NCBI RefSeq assembly: GCF_000374425.1
Contig: NZ_KB894355.1
Location: forward strand, 124,001 to 188,000
Length of the DNA stretch: 64,000 nt
Origin: Acinetobacter tjernbergiae DSM 14971 = CIP 107465
GTDB lineage: Bacteria; Pseudomonadota; Gammaproteobacteria; Pseudomonadales; Moraxellaceae
Reading direction: 5' to 3'
The position numbers were made by a program, and so were the translations under genes. This document shows positions 8,826 to 17,995 of the stretch, in pieces (the stretch's first letter is position 1; each line of letters begins with the position of its first letter). The notes under the pieces are model-generated. The model was given only the letters and a program-made list of their open reading frames with translations. It had not been told where the DNA came from and ran no database searches.

Positions 8826-10265
8826 TTAACCCGCCTTAAGTTGCTTTAAAATCGCCTTTAAAACTTCGATTCGTGCTGTATTTTTATCATCAGTAGAAAT
8901 CACATACCACGGCGCATAATCAGTATGGGTTCGTTCAAACATATCCGCCGCCGCATTTAAATAGTCATCCCATTTATCACGATTACGCCAATCTTCTTCA
9001 GTAATCTTGAAACGCTTATGTGGGGTTTGTTCACGATCTTTAAATCGAATTTCTTGTTCATCTTTACTGATTGCCAGCCAAATTTTCACAATCACGGTTT
9101 GGCTATCTACCAAGTTTTCCTCGAAACGGTTGATTTCGTGATAAGCACGTTGCCATTCAACAACTGAGGCAAATCCTTCTATACGTTCAACCAGAACACG
9201 TCCGTACCATGTACGATCAAAAATGGTAATTTTCCCGCCGTCGTTGAGTTTATTCCAAAAACGCCATAGATAAGGACGGCGTAATTCATAACGCTCAGGC
9301 GCAGCAATACTATGAATTTCATACTCACGTGGATCTAATTTTTTGACAATTCTTTTTATTGCTCCCCCTTTACCTGCGGCATCCATACCTTCAAAAGCGA
9401 CGATTACCTTTCGCTCATCATAACGTAGTGCATCCGCCACTTTTTTGGTTAATTTATTCAATTCCTCTTTATAGTCATCTTTGTCTAGGCTTTGCTTTGG
9501 GGGTTCTAACAATGCAGTTGGAATCTGCGCTTGCTGCCATTTTTCAGTGACTTTGGTTTGATGGTCAGGCAACTCTTGTAAGGTTTGCAATACATACTGG
9601 GCAAAGCATTGATCACGTAAGGCTTCGTCTTCACCGTCAATCACAAACCAATCATCGGTAAACCTTTGGCTTAAACCTTGTAACGTATCGTACTGTTTTT
9701 TATTGCGCCAATCTAAGCCATGCAATTTATGCCAATGCTGTTCAGAAGCATCGATTTGGTCTAAGCGTTTTTGTAAAGACTTCCACGATAAATCAAACCA
9801 AACTTTGACCACATGCACATTATTATGTTGTAAATCATGCTCAAAAGAACGCATCTGTTCGATATAAGCATCAAACAATGTTTCATCTAATGGTTTTGAC
9901 ACATGCATGGCGGTTGAAAGCAAATCACTGTACCAATTCCCAAACATCACCACGATCTGACCTTCAGCAGGAATAAAGCGCGTATAAGACTGCCAAAAGG
10001 TTTGATAGGTCGTTAATAACCGTGGTGCATCGGCTTTAACTCTTAAATAGCGTGGATCTAACCATTCTCGTAATTGTTTAACCGCTTCACCTTTACCTGC
10101 CAGTTCAATCCCACTCACCAAAATCAGAACACTTTTTGCATTTTTCTTATCTTGACTATCTTTTAAAGCATATTGGGCTTCAATCAAATCTAAAGACAGT
10201 GCAGCTTCATCACGCAATTCAAATTTTGGTTGTTGTACACTCATATTCGGCTCTAAATGGCTCAT
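8826..10265 (-). CDS. pap: Polyphosphate:AMP phosphotransferase (two-domain PPK2, class II)
   Basis: The enzyme phosphorylates AMP to ADP using polyphosphate as donor. The 479 residues form two PPK2 domains. The C-terminal domain has the full Walker A motif (GMDAAGKGG, residues 293-301) and the DRTWYGRVLVER Walker B/lid signature from residue 350. The N-terminal domain keeps a P-loop (GIELAGKGE, residues 52-60), but the matching second motif reads MFGNWYSDLLS and lacks the Asp-Arg pair, so it is probably not catalytic. This matches the class II PPK2 architecture first described for Acinetobacter Pap. The gene stands alone and converges on its neighbour at 8289-8795. Confidence 0.93.
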   Translation of the reverse strand: MSHLEPNMSVQQPKFELRDEAALSLDLIEAQYALKDSQDKKNAKSVLILVSGIELAGKGEAVKQLREWLDPRYLRVKADAPRLLTTYQTFWQSYTRFIPAEGQIVVMFGNWYSDLLSTAMHVSKPLDETLFDAYIEQMRSFEHDLQHNNVHVVKVWFDLSWKSLQKRLDQIDASEQHWHKLHGLDWRNKKQYDTLQGLSQRFTDDWFVIDGEDEALRDQCFAQYVLQTLQELPDHQTKVTEKWQQAQIPTALLEPPKQSLDKDDYKEELNKLTKKVADALRYDERKVIVAFEGMDAAGKGGAIKRIVKKLDPREYEIHSIAAPERYELRRPYLWRFWNKLNDGGKITIFDRTWYGRVLVERIEGFASVVEWQRAYHEINRFEENLVDSQTVIVKIWLAISKDEQEIRFKDREQTPHKRFKITEEDWRNRDKWDDYLNAAADMFERTHTDYAPWYVISTDDKNTARIEVLKAILKQLKAG

Positions 10266-10448
10266 TATTAAGAATAAGTATAGTGAAATCTATTTCACTG
10301 CATGCAAAACCCTTGTACAGTTTCTGTAGAACTCAATCCGTGTATCAACATAGTGACCGATTGTTAGACATTTAGAGTTTATGCTGTCATGGTTCTTCGT
10401 TATGATGCAGCCTATGATTTCCTGGTTTTATTTTATTTGAGTTCGAAT

Positions 10449-11156
10449 ATGTCAAAACTCGCTGCATTTGATCATCTTTTATTACAATACCAAACTTTGA
10501 ATTACCACCAAAATCCAGCACTTAAGCAACGTCTGCACGAAGTACAAGCATGGATGAAAACACGAATTGCAGGAACACACCAAGAATTTTTTGCCTTGCC
10601 TGAAAATCAACTGATGGCACAATATTTTCTCAATCGTTTATATGGTGGCCCAGACTTTGATGCAATTGCACAACAAATCGAACGCCTCTTAAAGTACGCC
10701 CATAAAGCAGAAAAGTTATTACCTGAAAATGCAATAAAAACAGGAACTAAATCGGTCAGTCTCGCCGTACTTGCGACACGACTCGATGAACAAGTCGCAG
10801 AACAACTGCTCGAAGATTATCCTTTAGACACACCCTTAACTGATGACATCATGCGCCAGACCTTAGTCAAACTCGATCAAGGTGATGCACGTTATGAACA
10901 ATTACAACTACTTGATGAACTTGGTGTCGCATTAGATAAATACATGCGTTCAACCATGATGTACGCCGCATTTAAAATGTGTAAAGGTATTGCCAACAAA
11001 TATCAATTTGAACAAATGTATGAATTCATTCAAGAAGGTTTTGTAGCAATGAAACCGATGAAATCTGCAGCAGCTTTTATCAAAACGTTTACCGAGAAAG
11101 AACGTGAAATCATTGAGAAAGTTCATGCAGGTCATCCTAACCCCTTTCGTGGCTAA
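10449..11156 (+). CDS. Hypothetical helical protein, FFLEELY-motif type
   Basis: This is a 235-residue soluble, mostly helical protein of unknown function. Near residue 55 it carries QYFLNRLYGGPDF, which fits the FFLEELY-YGG-type motif used to name a family of Acinetobacter proteins. The preferred start is ATG 10449 (MSKLAAFDHLL); the in-frame extension upstream to 10389 is hydrophobic and unlike the rest. No membrane segment or signal peptide is visible. It is divergent from pap and followed by a strong terminator at 11171-11197, so it is probably transcribed alone. Confidence 0.75.
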   Translation: MSKLAAFDHLLLQYQTLNYHQNPALKQRLHEVQAWMKTRIAGTHQEFFALPENQLMAQYFLNRLYGGPDFDAIAQQIERLLKYAHKAEKLLPENAIKTGTKSVSLAVLATRLDEQVAEQLLEDYPLDTPLTDDIMRQTLVKLDQGDARYEQLQLLDELGVALDKYMRSTMMYAAFKMCKGIANKYQFEQMYEFIQEGFVAMKPMKSAAAFIKTFTEKEREIIEKVHAGHPNPFRG

Positions 11157-11170
11157 GTTTGATCGACCAT

Positions 11171-11197
11171 CCCTCTTTGATTAAAGGGGGATTTTTT
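11171..11197 (+). terminator. Intrinsic terminator after the FFLEELY-motif gene
   Basis: CCCTCTTT-gatt-AAAGGGGG followed by ATTTTTT forms an 8-bp stem (one G-U pair) with a T-tract, 14 nt after the stop codon. The stem sequence resembles one hairpin of the recC repeat, so the terminator may derive from the same repeat family. Confidence 0.75.
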
Positions 11198-11347
11198 AAG
11201 CCCATAACAAAAATTAAAATACTTTTGAGCAAGTGACTTTCTGTATATTATTCATAACAATGATATGCTAAACCCTGTAAAAAAATACAAAATCTGTCAT
11301 GATGCATGCTGATTCGTGCCGCTAGAGCGAAAGTTTAGGAGAAAACA

Positions 11348-12289
11348 ATGTCTAACGAAAACCAACAGCCCACCCCAGAAGTTGAGCAAAACCCAAGTTC
11401 AGACAAAGTCAGTCCCTTCCTAAGCTCGCCACTCCCTCAAGGAGCGCCTCAAGGTCAGCAACAATCTTTACAACAAGGCTTGGCATCGACACCTACTGGT
11501 TCAGTACCAAAATATAATTTACCGCGTGGGGCAAACACAGGCAATGTCGGTCAAACCACACACTTTGGTTATCAAACTGTAAATAGTGATGATAAAGCCC
11601 AAAAAGTTGCCGAAGTTTTCCATTCAGTTGCAAGTAAATACGACATTATGAATGACCTGATGTCATTCGGTATTCACCGCCTTTGGAAACGATTTGCAAT
11701 TAATATGTCAGGCGTTCGCCGTGGACAACATGTCCTTGACATCGCCGGGGGTACAGGCGACTTGGCTAAAGTATTTAGCCGTGAAGTCGGGCCACAAGGT
11801 CATGTCGTACTGTCAGATATTAACGAATCTATGTTAAATGTAGGTCGTGATCGTCTGCTTGATGCAGGCTGTACCAATGTTGATTTCGTACTTGCCAATG
11901 CTGAAACCTTAGAACCATTTGCAGACAACAGTTTTGATTTACTCACCATCAGTTTTGGTTTACGTAACGTGACCGATAAAGATGCGGCATTACAAGCCAT
12001 GTATCGTGTACTCAAGCCAGGTGGTCGCCTACTGGTACTCGAATTTTCAAAACCAGTCTTTGAACCATTTTCAAAACTCTACGATTTTTACTCATTTACA
12101 GCACTGCCGATCATGGGTAAATTGGTCGCAAACGATTCTGAAAGCTATAAATATCTTGCTGAATCAATTCGTATGCATCCAGACCAACGTACGTTAAAAA
12201 GCATGATGGAACATGCTGGCTTCCAAAGCTGTGACTATCACAACCTCACTGGTGGTATTGTTGCAGTTCACCGTGGATTCAAACTTTAA
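11348..12289 (+). CDS. ubiE: Ubiquinone/menaquinone C-methyltransferase UbiE with long N-terminal extension
   Basis: This SAM-dependent methyltransferase carries out the C-methylation step of ubiquinone synthesis. The catalytic part begins at about residue 70 (TTHFGYQTV) and contains [18 protein letters not shown], the SAM-binding [12 protein letters not shown] and the [14 protein letters not shown] motif. The 313-residue protein exceeds E. coli UbiE (251) by about 62 residues of Gln/Pro/Ser-rich low-complexity sequence. The start is well supported by TTAGGAGA about 8 nt upstream, and no internal ATG would give the short form. It is the first gene of ubiE-ubiJ-ubiB. Confidence 0.96.
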   Translation: MSNENQQPTPEVEQNPSSDKVSPFLSSPLPQGAPQGQQQSLQQGLASTPTGSVPKYNLPRGANTGNVGQTTHFGYQTVNSDDKAQKVAEVFHSVASKYDIMNDLMSFGIHRLWKRFAINMSGVRRGQHVLDIAGGTGDLAKVFSREVGPQGHVVLSDINESMLNVGRDRLLDAGCTNVDFVLANAETLEPFADNSFDLLTISFGLRNVTDKDAALQAMYRVLKPGGRLLVLEFSKPVFEPFSKLYDFYSFTALPIMGKLVANDSESYKYLAESIRMHPDQRTLKSMMEHAGFQSCDYHNLTGGIVAVHRGFKL

Positions 12290-12299
12290 GGTTTAAGAT

Positions 12300-12980
12300 A
12301 TGTGGTCGATTTTAGCACTCGGTGCAGTCGAACGTATCATTCATCATGTGATTGACTTGGATGCGATTACACGCATTCAGCTCAATCAATTGCAAGGTCA
12401 ATTATTGCGTGTTGTGATCAATAGCCCACAACTGTCAGTTGATGTTTTCTTTGATGAAAATAAAGTTCGCCTTGAACCCACCGTAACAGGACAAAGTCAA
12501 ACGCCTTCTATTTTTGAACAACGTCCGTTTGATTCTCAATCTAAGTTGACTGACGCAACTGCAACATTACAGGTTGAAAATGTTGTTGAGTTGGTTAAAT
12601 TATTGCTGAGTGATCTAGATCAGATTGGTAATATTCCCTTACAGGGCGATTATCATCTATTACAAGATATTCAAAGAATTATGCAACAGGCTGAGCCTGA
12701 TCTTGCTGCGCATCTTTCCCCTTGGATTGGCCCACAACTGGCACATGAATTGGGTAAGATTCAACTTGCACCAACACAACTCAAACGCTCATTACAAAGC
12801 CATTTATTCTTTGTTGAAGATACTTTAAAAGAAGATAGTGGTTTATTTGCTCCACGTTGGCAAATGGACGATCTCAATCGTGAGACACGTCAACTCAATC
12901 AAGAATTAGATCGTTTAGAAGCGAGATTTCAGCAGTTACACGCTTCACTCAATCCACAAAAACAACCCTCACAAGACTAG
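12300..12980 (+). CDS. ubiJ: Ubiquinone biosynthesis accessory factor UbiJ (SCP2 domain)
   Basis: This 226-residue accessory protein of the soluble ubiquinone biosynthesis complex is thought to bind the lipid intermediate through its N-terminal SCP2-like fold (about residues 15-110). The C-terminal part is helical, ending in the coiled-coil-like segment RETRQLNQELDRLEARFQQL. It starts 10 nt after the ubiE stop and precedes ubiB by 12 nt. Sequence similarity in this family is low, so the call depends partly on the highly conserved ubiE-ubiJ-ubiB gene order. Confidence 0.9.
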   Translation: MWSILALGAVERIIHHVIDLDAITRIQLNQLQGQLLRVVINSPQLSVDVFFDENKVRLEPTVTGQSQTPSIFEQRPFDSQSKLTDATATLQVENVVELVKLLLSDLDQIGNIPLQGDYHLLQDIQRIMQQAEPDLAAHLSPWIGPQLAHELGKIQLAPTQLKRSLQSHLFFVEDTLKEDSGLFAPRWQMDDLNRETRQLNQELDRLEARFQQLHASLNPQKQPSQD

Positions 12981-12992
12981 GTAAGGTTTTAT

Positions 12993-14612
12993 ATGATTCC
13001 GCATGTTACACGGTTACTCGAACTCTGGCGTATTGCAGCACACTACCGCCTTGACACCTTGTTCCCTGCGGAAGAATTACCAGTTAAAGCACGCCATGCT
13101 CTAAACATTATCAAGACCCATCCTGCGGCATGGTCAAGCCGTGAGAAAAAGAATCCGCTCAAGCTCAAAGAAGCTTTAGAGGATATGGGACCCTTAGCGA
13201 TTAAACTGGGGCAATTGCTTTCTACTCGTCGTGATTTGATTCCACCAGAAGTATTATCAGAATTGGTGTTGTTACAAGACCGTGTCAAACCCTATGACAC
13301 CCAATTGGCAAAACAACGTATCCAAGAATCACTCAAAGCAGATGTATCCACATTATTCTCTCGCTTTGATGAGCAACCCCTTGCTGCGGCATCAATTGCA
13401 CAAGTTCATACTGCTGCCTTACACGATGGTCGTGAAGTGGTGGTTAAAGTCACTCGCCCTGATATTCGCAATCAAATTCTGCAAGACTTTGAAATCTTGG
13501 CATGGCTCGGTGATTGGCTTGAAAATCGTTTAGAAGCAGCACGTGCGCTGCATTTATCTGAAATCATTCAAGACTATCGTCAAATTATCTTGAATGAGCT
13601 TGATCTGAGTCTAGAAGCGGATAATACCCGCCGTATGCGTCATTACTTTACAGGCTCAAGCATGATGTATGTGCCTGAAGTCTATATGGACAGTAAAGAT
13701 GTCATGGTAGCCGAACGCATCACAGGTGTGCCTATTTCAGATATCGCAACCTTTGATCGTTTGGGTATGGATCGTGCTGATTTGGCTGAAAAAGGTTTAA
13801 CCATCTTCTTTACCCAAGTGTTTCGTGACAATTTCTTCCATGCCGACATGCATCCGGGTAATGTGTTTGTTGAAACAATTAACCCAAGCAACCCACGCTT
13901 TATTGCGTTGGACTGTGCCATCATGGGTGAATTGTCTAAGCATGATCAAATGACGATTGCACGGATGTTGCTTGCAGTGATGAACAGCAACTTTATGCAA
14001 TTGATTCAGATTGTACATCAAGCAGGTTGGATTCCGCCGGGGACTGACCAAGATGCCTTGTCGCGTGAAATGCGTCGCACAGTTGGGCCGATGGTTTCAA
14101 AACCAATGGATCAACTGGATTTCGCAGGAATTTTAATTCAAGTCATGGATATTGCGCGTCGTTTCCATTTAGAAATTCCACCGCAATTGATGTTGTTACT
14201 CAAAACCTTGGTACATGTTGAAGGCTTAGGCACAGATCTTTACCCACAACTTGATATTTGGAAACTGGCAAAACCGATTTTGACCGAATGGGTCAAAACC
14301 AATATGAACCCAGTTAAAAATATCAAAGAACTCGGGCAACAAATCCCAGACTTGTTATTAGGCGCTCAAGACTTACCGACCCTACTGATCGACAGTTTAA
14401 ATGGTTTAAAAAACCAATCCGCATGGCAGGACAAACAACTCCGCGAAATTCAGCAAATGCGTTTGCAAATGCAACAACAGCAACGCCGTAGTTGGATGTT
14501 TGGCAGCACCATGTTGATTTTACTGACCATTGCCATCATCAGCCCTTGGTTTGTCTCAGTGGTCTTGATTGGATTGAGTGCGCTGATCGCACTTTGGCGA
14601 ATTATGAAATAA
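12993..14612 (+). CDS. ubiB: Ubiquinone biosynthesis atypical kinase/ATPase UbiB
   Basis: UbiB is a membrane-anchored kinase-like ATPase needed for aerobic ubiquinone synthesis. The 539-residue protein shows the family's KxGQ motif (IKLGQLLSTRRDLIP, about residue 70), the alanine-rich loop (AAASIAQVHTA) and the catalytic-loop region DNFFHADMHPGNVFV followed by ALDCAIMGE. Two C-terminal hydrophobic segments (MLILLTIAIISPWFVSVVL onward) give the membrane anchor. It is the last gene of the ubi operon and is followed by an intrinsic terminator. Confidence 0.96.
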   Translation: MIPHVTRLLELWRIAAHYRLDTLFPAEELPVKARHALNIIKTHPAAWSSREKKNPLKLKEALEDMGPLAIKLGQLLSTRRDLIPPEVLSELVLLQDRVKPYDTQLAKQRIQESLKADVSTLFSRFDEQPLAAASIAQVHTAALHDGREVVVKVTRPDIRNQILQDFEILAWLGDWLENRLEAARALHLSEIIQDYRQIILNELDLSLEADNTRRMRHYFTGSSMMYVPEVYMDSKDVMVAERITGVPISDIATFDRLGMDRADLAEKGLTIFFTQVFRDNFFHADMHPGNVFVETINPSNPRFIALDCAIMGELSKHDQMTIARMLLAVMNSNFMQLIQIVHQAGWIPPGTDQDALSREMRRTVGPMVSKPMDQLDFAGILIQVMDIARRFHLEIPPQLMLLLKTLVHVEGLGTDLYPQLDIWKLAKPILTEWVKTNMNPVKNIKELGQQIPDLLLGAQDLPTLLIDSLNGLKNQSAWQDKQLREIQQMRLQMQQQQRRSWMFGSTMLILLTIAIISPWFVSVVLIGLSALIALWRIMK

Positions 14613-14618
14613 GTTCTA

Positions 14619-14646
14619 AATCCCTTGTACTGACAAGGGATTTTTT
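14619..14646 (+). terminator. Intrinsic terminator of the ubiEJB operon
   Basis: A 10-bp perfect stem, AATCCCTTGT-actg-ACAAGGGATT, runs into six T residues immediately after ubiB. Confidence 0.9.
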
Positions 14647-14732
14647 ATAAGCAAGATTTATTTTCAAAAATTGCCGTGATTCAATTAAGATCATAGCTAA
14701 ACAAATTTATAGATCCTTAAAAAGAACAAATA

Positions 14733-16052
14733 ATGAAAACACCACACTTTGCCATTATTGGTTCAGGTACAGCAGGACTGGCGACTGCGATTTTGCTCGC
14801 ACGAGAAGGTCATCAGGTCACCATTTTTGAACAGGTTGAAGAACTATCGCCTGTTGGCGCAGGTTTGTTGCTACAACCTGCGGGTTTGGCTGTTTTTGAA
14901 CATTTAGGCGTACTCGATCAGGCGTTAAAACTCGGTGCAAAAGTCACAGGTTTAGAAGGAAAACTTGCAAATAAACGTCTCTTGGTGAATAGCCACTATC
15001 ATCAGGCAGGCAACAACCTTTATGGTCTCGGCATCCATCGTTCCACGTTGTGCTATATCCTCACTCAAAAACTCGCTGAATATTCAAGTCATGTCACTTG
15101 GCGAATGAACCATCATATTGAACGCATTGAAGAACAGCCGCATGAAATTCGATTATTTGGCACTGATCATCAACAACACAACTTTAATGACTGTTTCGAT
15201 GCGGTACTGATTGCCAATGGCGCGCGCAGCCAACTTCGCCCCAAAGCATGGGTCAAAGTTGATCAAGCTTATCTGTGGGGTGCAGCGTGGAGTATCGTGC
15301 CTGAATGCTTAAATTTAAATCCTGAAATTCTACATCAATTCTATGATCGTTCTAAAATCATGATGGGTGTTCTGCCTACAGGTGCAATACCCTCCGCACC
15401 GCAACAACGACTTTCCAGTGTGTTTTGGAGTTTACCAACATCACAACTACAATCATTCTTAAAAGATGAATCAGCGAAACAGCAATGGTTAAAGCAAGTG
15501 TCAGATCGTTGGTCTGATGTTGCTGAATGGCTAGAACAACTTTTATTGGATGAACACAATCAACCGCAATGGTTGTCTGCTCAATATCGTGATGTGGTGA
15601 TGTCTCGATACGGACAAGGTCGAATCGGGGTGATTGGTGATGCTGCACATGCCATGAGTCCACAACTCGGACAAGGTGCGAATATGGCACTTTTGGATGC
15701 GTGGGCTTTTTCCCAATCATTACACGCTGCTCAGAAAAACCAGCAAATTGACTGGTCAATGTTATGGCAACACTATCATCAACAGCGTCGTTCCTCGACA
15801 CAGTTCTATCAGTTTCTCAGCCGTTTACTGACTCCACTTTATCAATCTGATCATTGGTGGGCGGGTGGCATACGTGATCTCACTTTTCCGTGGATGTATC
15901 AAATCCCCTATTTTCGTAAAGAAATGGCAATTACCATTTCAGGTTTAAAAACAGGTATGTTCCAACATATGAGCTATCAACAGATTGCTGAATACCAGCA
16001 CAATCAAAATGTCTTGATTCAAAACAATCAATCATTACCTGAATATGACTAA
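14733..16052 (+). CDS. FAD-dependent monooxygenase (aromatic-ring hydroxylase / PHBH fold)
   Basis: This 439-residue flavoprotein has the Rossmann FAD site GSGTAGLATAILLAREG at residues 9-25 and an acidic strand end (VTIFEQ). It also has the second flavin/substrate motif GDAAHAMSPQLGQGANMALL at about residue 305. It belongs to the salicylate/2-polyprenyl-phenol hydroxylase-like monooxygenases. The substrate cannot be read from the sequence. It starts 120 nt after ubiB, beyond a terminator, and is 26 nt upstream of a VOC-fold gene that is probably co-transcribed. Its nearness to ubiquinone genes does not by itself imply a role in ring hydroxylation. Confidence 0.88.
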   Translation: MKTPHFAIIGSGTAGLATAILLAREGHQVTIFEQVEELSPVGAGLLLQPAGLAVFEHLGVLDQALKLGAKVTGLEGKLANKRLLVNSHYHQAGNNLYGLGIHRSTLCYILTQKLAEYSSHVTWRMNHHIERIEEQPHEIRLFGTDHQQHNFNDCFDAVLIANGARSQLRPKAWVKVDQAYLWGAAWSIVPECLNLNPEILHQFYDRSKIMMGVLPTGAIPSAPQQRLSSVFWSLPTSQLQSFLKDESAKQQWLKQVSDRWSDVAEWLEQLLLDEHNQPQWLSAQYRDVVMSRYGQGRIGVIGDAAHAMSPQLGQGANMALLDAWAFSQSLHAAQKNQQIDWSMLWQHYHQQRRSSTQFYQFLSRLLTPLYQSDHWWAGGIRDLTFPWMYQIPYFRKEMAITISGLKTGMFQHMSYQQIAEYQHNQNVLIQNNQSLPEYD

Positions 16053-16078
16053 GATCAAAAACAAGAGTTGAATTAAAT

Positions 16079-16465
16079 ATGAAAATTAGTCATTTAGATC
16101 ATTTGGTTTTGACAGTCGCTGATATTGAAATCAGTTGTCAGTTTTATCAGTCTGCCCTGAATTTTGAGGTGATTACTTTTGGTGAAAACCGCAAGGCACT
16201 TCAATTTGGTTCGCAGAAAATCAATTTACATCAAGTCGGAAAAGAGTTTGAACCTAAAGCATTTCGTCCAACCTCAGGTTCTGCAGATTTATGTTTTATT
16301 GCTGAGACGCCTTTAAAGGATGTGATTGCACATCTTCACGCATTAAACATTGAGATCGTTGAAGGCCCTATCGAAAGAACTGGAGCAATCGGAAAAATTT
16401 TATCAATCTATTTACGTGATCCAGATCAGAACTTGATTGAAATTTCGAACTATCTAAATACTTAA
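16079..16465 (+). CDS. VOC family protein (glyoxalase/dioxygenase fold)
   Basis: This 128-residue single-domain vicinal-oxygen-chelate protein starts with HLDHLVLTVADIEISCQFYQ, where the first metal-ligand His is expected. It ends with SIYLRDPDQNLIEISNY, the usual strand with the terminal Glu ligand. Proteins of this size act as metal-dependent lyases, dioxygenases or resistance proteins, and the substrate is unknown. It follows the flavin monooxygenase by 26 nt, which suggests a joint but undetermined catabolic or detoxifying role. Confidence 0.88.
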   Translation: MKISHLDHLVLTVADIEISCQFYQSALNFEVITFGENRKALQFGSQKINLHQVGKEFEPKAFRPTSGSADLCFIAETPLKDVIAHLHALNIEIVEGPIERTGAIGKILSIYLRDPDQNLIEISNYLNT

Positions 16466-16517
16466 AAAATTAAAACTCATACGCCAATCTCAACTTAAAA
16501 TTGGTCTAAACTCAAAT

Positions 16518-16643
16518 AATCCCCCTAAATCCCCCTTTTAAAAGGGGGACTTTCCACCAAATGATTTAAGTTATTAATTTCGTGGGACTCCTCCCTTTTT
16601 CAAAGGGTGAGCTGCGGTTGTAGCAGTGCAAGGAGGGATTTAA
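16518..16643. repeat. GC-rich palindromic repeat between the VOC gene and a membrane-protein gene
   Basis: The stretch holds CCCCCTTTT-AAAAGGGGG (16531-16548) and CTCCCTTTTTCAAAGGGTGA (16590-16609), and closes with AAGGAGGGATTTAAG. The 15-mer CCCTTTTTCAAAGGG is shared with the element inside recC at 5555-5636. The copy is longer and more decayed than the recC copy. It may also act as a terminator for the VOC gene. Confidence 0.65.
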
Positions 16644-16713
16644 GAAAATATGGAAATATTATTTTTATAAAAGTTGAGATTGATGTAACTCATCAATAAA
16701 AATAAGGTTAAAC

Positions 16714-17136
16714 ATGAAAGATAGTTTTCTATGGGCGTTATATCGGCAGAAGAAATCTAGTGTAATTATTTATATTGGATTGTTTTTATTACCCAGCTTA
16801 TTAGATATTCTAAGCTTTTTTGATGAAAAATACGCATTTCCTTTTTGGTACACAAATCCGCAATCCACAGTCGGACGTATGATTGAAAATTCGAGTTTTT
16901 GGTGGATGATATTATTTAACTTGATTCCATTCTTTTTATTACTTTTTATTCATCAAAGATTTTTAATTAGAATGCTGATTATTTGGGCTTGCTTATCAGG
17001 TGGCTATTATGTGCTTAATAGTTGGTTTATCGCTGATTATGCAAACTCAACTATATCTACAATTATTTTGACTCTAATTTTGATTCGATCTGAAAATAGT
17101 AAATTACTGAGATCATTTACCCAACCAAGCACCTAA
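16714..17136 (+). CDS. Hypothetical inner-membrane protein
   Basis: This 140-residue protein is not recognised. Four hydrophobic segments are visible: about residues 16-34 (VIIYIGLFLLPSLLDILSF), 62-80 (WMILFNLIPFFLLLFIHQ), 86-105 (LIIWACLSGGYYVLNSWFI) and 112-126 (STISTIILTLILIR). It is AT-rich and lies just after a palindromic repeat, with no close partner; the next gene, hisIE, starts 83 nt on. It is a plausible real gene because it is long for such AT-rich sequence and has coherent membrane topology. Confidence 0.6.
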   Translation: MKDSFLWALYRQKKSSVIIYIGLFLLPSLLDILSFFDEKYAFPFWYTNPQSTVGRMIENSSFWWMILFNLIPFFLLLFIHQRFLIRMLIIWACLSGGYYVLNSWFIADYANSTISTIILTLILIRSENSKLLRSFTQPST

Positions 17137-17218
17137 AGCATTTTTTACCCAACAAGCATAGCCAACCCTAGTCACAACCGCTACACTAACGGCTTTCCGC
17201 TCAATGGATTTTTCACTC

Positions 17219-17986
17219 ATGTCAAACTGGTTAGATGAAGTTAAATTTGATTCCAATGGTCTTGTTCCTGCCATTGCACAACATCATCAAACTGGTCGAG
17301 TGTTAATGGTTGCGTGGATGAGTCGTGAAGCATTACAACTGACTGCTGAGAAAAATCAAGCGGTGTATTATTCACGTTCACGTCAAAAATTATGGCACAA
17401 AGGTGAAGAATCAGGGCACTTTCAAACGGTACATGAAATTCGTTTAGATTGCGATGCCGATGTCATTATTCTACAAATTGAACAGCACGGCGGAATTGCT
17501 TGCCATACGGGTCGTGAGTCGTGTTTTTATCGTAAACTCACGCCACAAGGTTGGGAAATTGTTGATGCTCAACTGAAAGATCCAACTGCAATTTACGGTG
17601 CATCTGCGAAAGTCGAAGCACACGATCATGGTCACGCTGAACAAGTTGACGTACTTAGTCACTTAGGGCGTTTGATGCAAGAGCGTAAAAAAGCTGAAGC
17701 GGATAGTTCTTATGTTGCGAGCCTATACAAAAAAGGCATTAATAAAATTTTAGAAAAAGTTGGCGAAGAAAGCATCGAAAGCATTATTGCAGCCAAAGAT
17801 TATGCAGCACATGCCTCTTTAGAAAATAAGCATGATCTGATTTATGAAGTTGCAGATTTATGGTTCCACACTATTGTCATGCTCGGCTACTTCGACCTTG
17901 ATCCACAAGAAGTCCTTGATGAACTTGCTCGTCGCCAAGGTCTTTCTGGTTTGGTTGAAAAAGCCAACCGTAGCCAAGAAGCGTAA
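17219..17986 (+). CDS. hisI: Bifunctional phosphoribosyl-AMP cyclohydrolase / phosphoribosyl-ATP pyrophosphatase
   Basis: This enzyme (HisIE) performs the second and third steps of histidine synthesis. The HisI domain (residues 1-about 115) has [30 protein letters not shown] and the zinc-binding [16 protein letters not shown]. The HisE domain (about 145-240) has [17 protein letters not shown] and [16 protein letters not shown] 17219 is chosen over 17204 because the family's N-terminus matches SNWLDEVKF. No other his genes are nearby. The next gene begins 9 nt after its stop, so hisI is probably co-transcribed with the helicase-ATPase pair. Confidence 0.95.
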   Translation: MSNWLDEVKFDSNGLVPAIAQHHQTGRVLMVAWMSREALQLTAEKNQAVYYSRSRQKLWHKGEESGHFQTVHEIRLDCDADVIILQIEQHGGIACHTGRESCFYRKLTPQGWEIVDAQLKDPTAIYGASAKVEAHDHGHAEQVDVLSHLGRLMQERKKAEADSSYVASLYKKGINKILEKVGEESIESIIAAKDYAAHASLENKHDLIYEVADLWFHTIVMLGYFDLDPQEVLDELARRQGLSGLVEKANRSQEA

Positions 17987-17995
17987 CCCCTGCCT

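Noticed and set aside
15376..15801. A 141-codon minus-strand frame inside the flavin monooxygenase gene
   Set aside because: It is antisense to the conserved FAD motif region and shows no family features; it is a shadow of the real gene.
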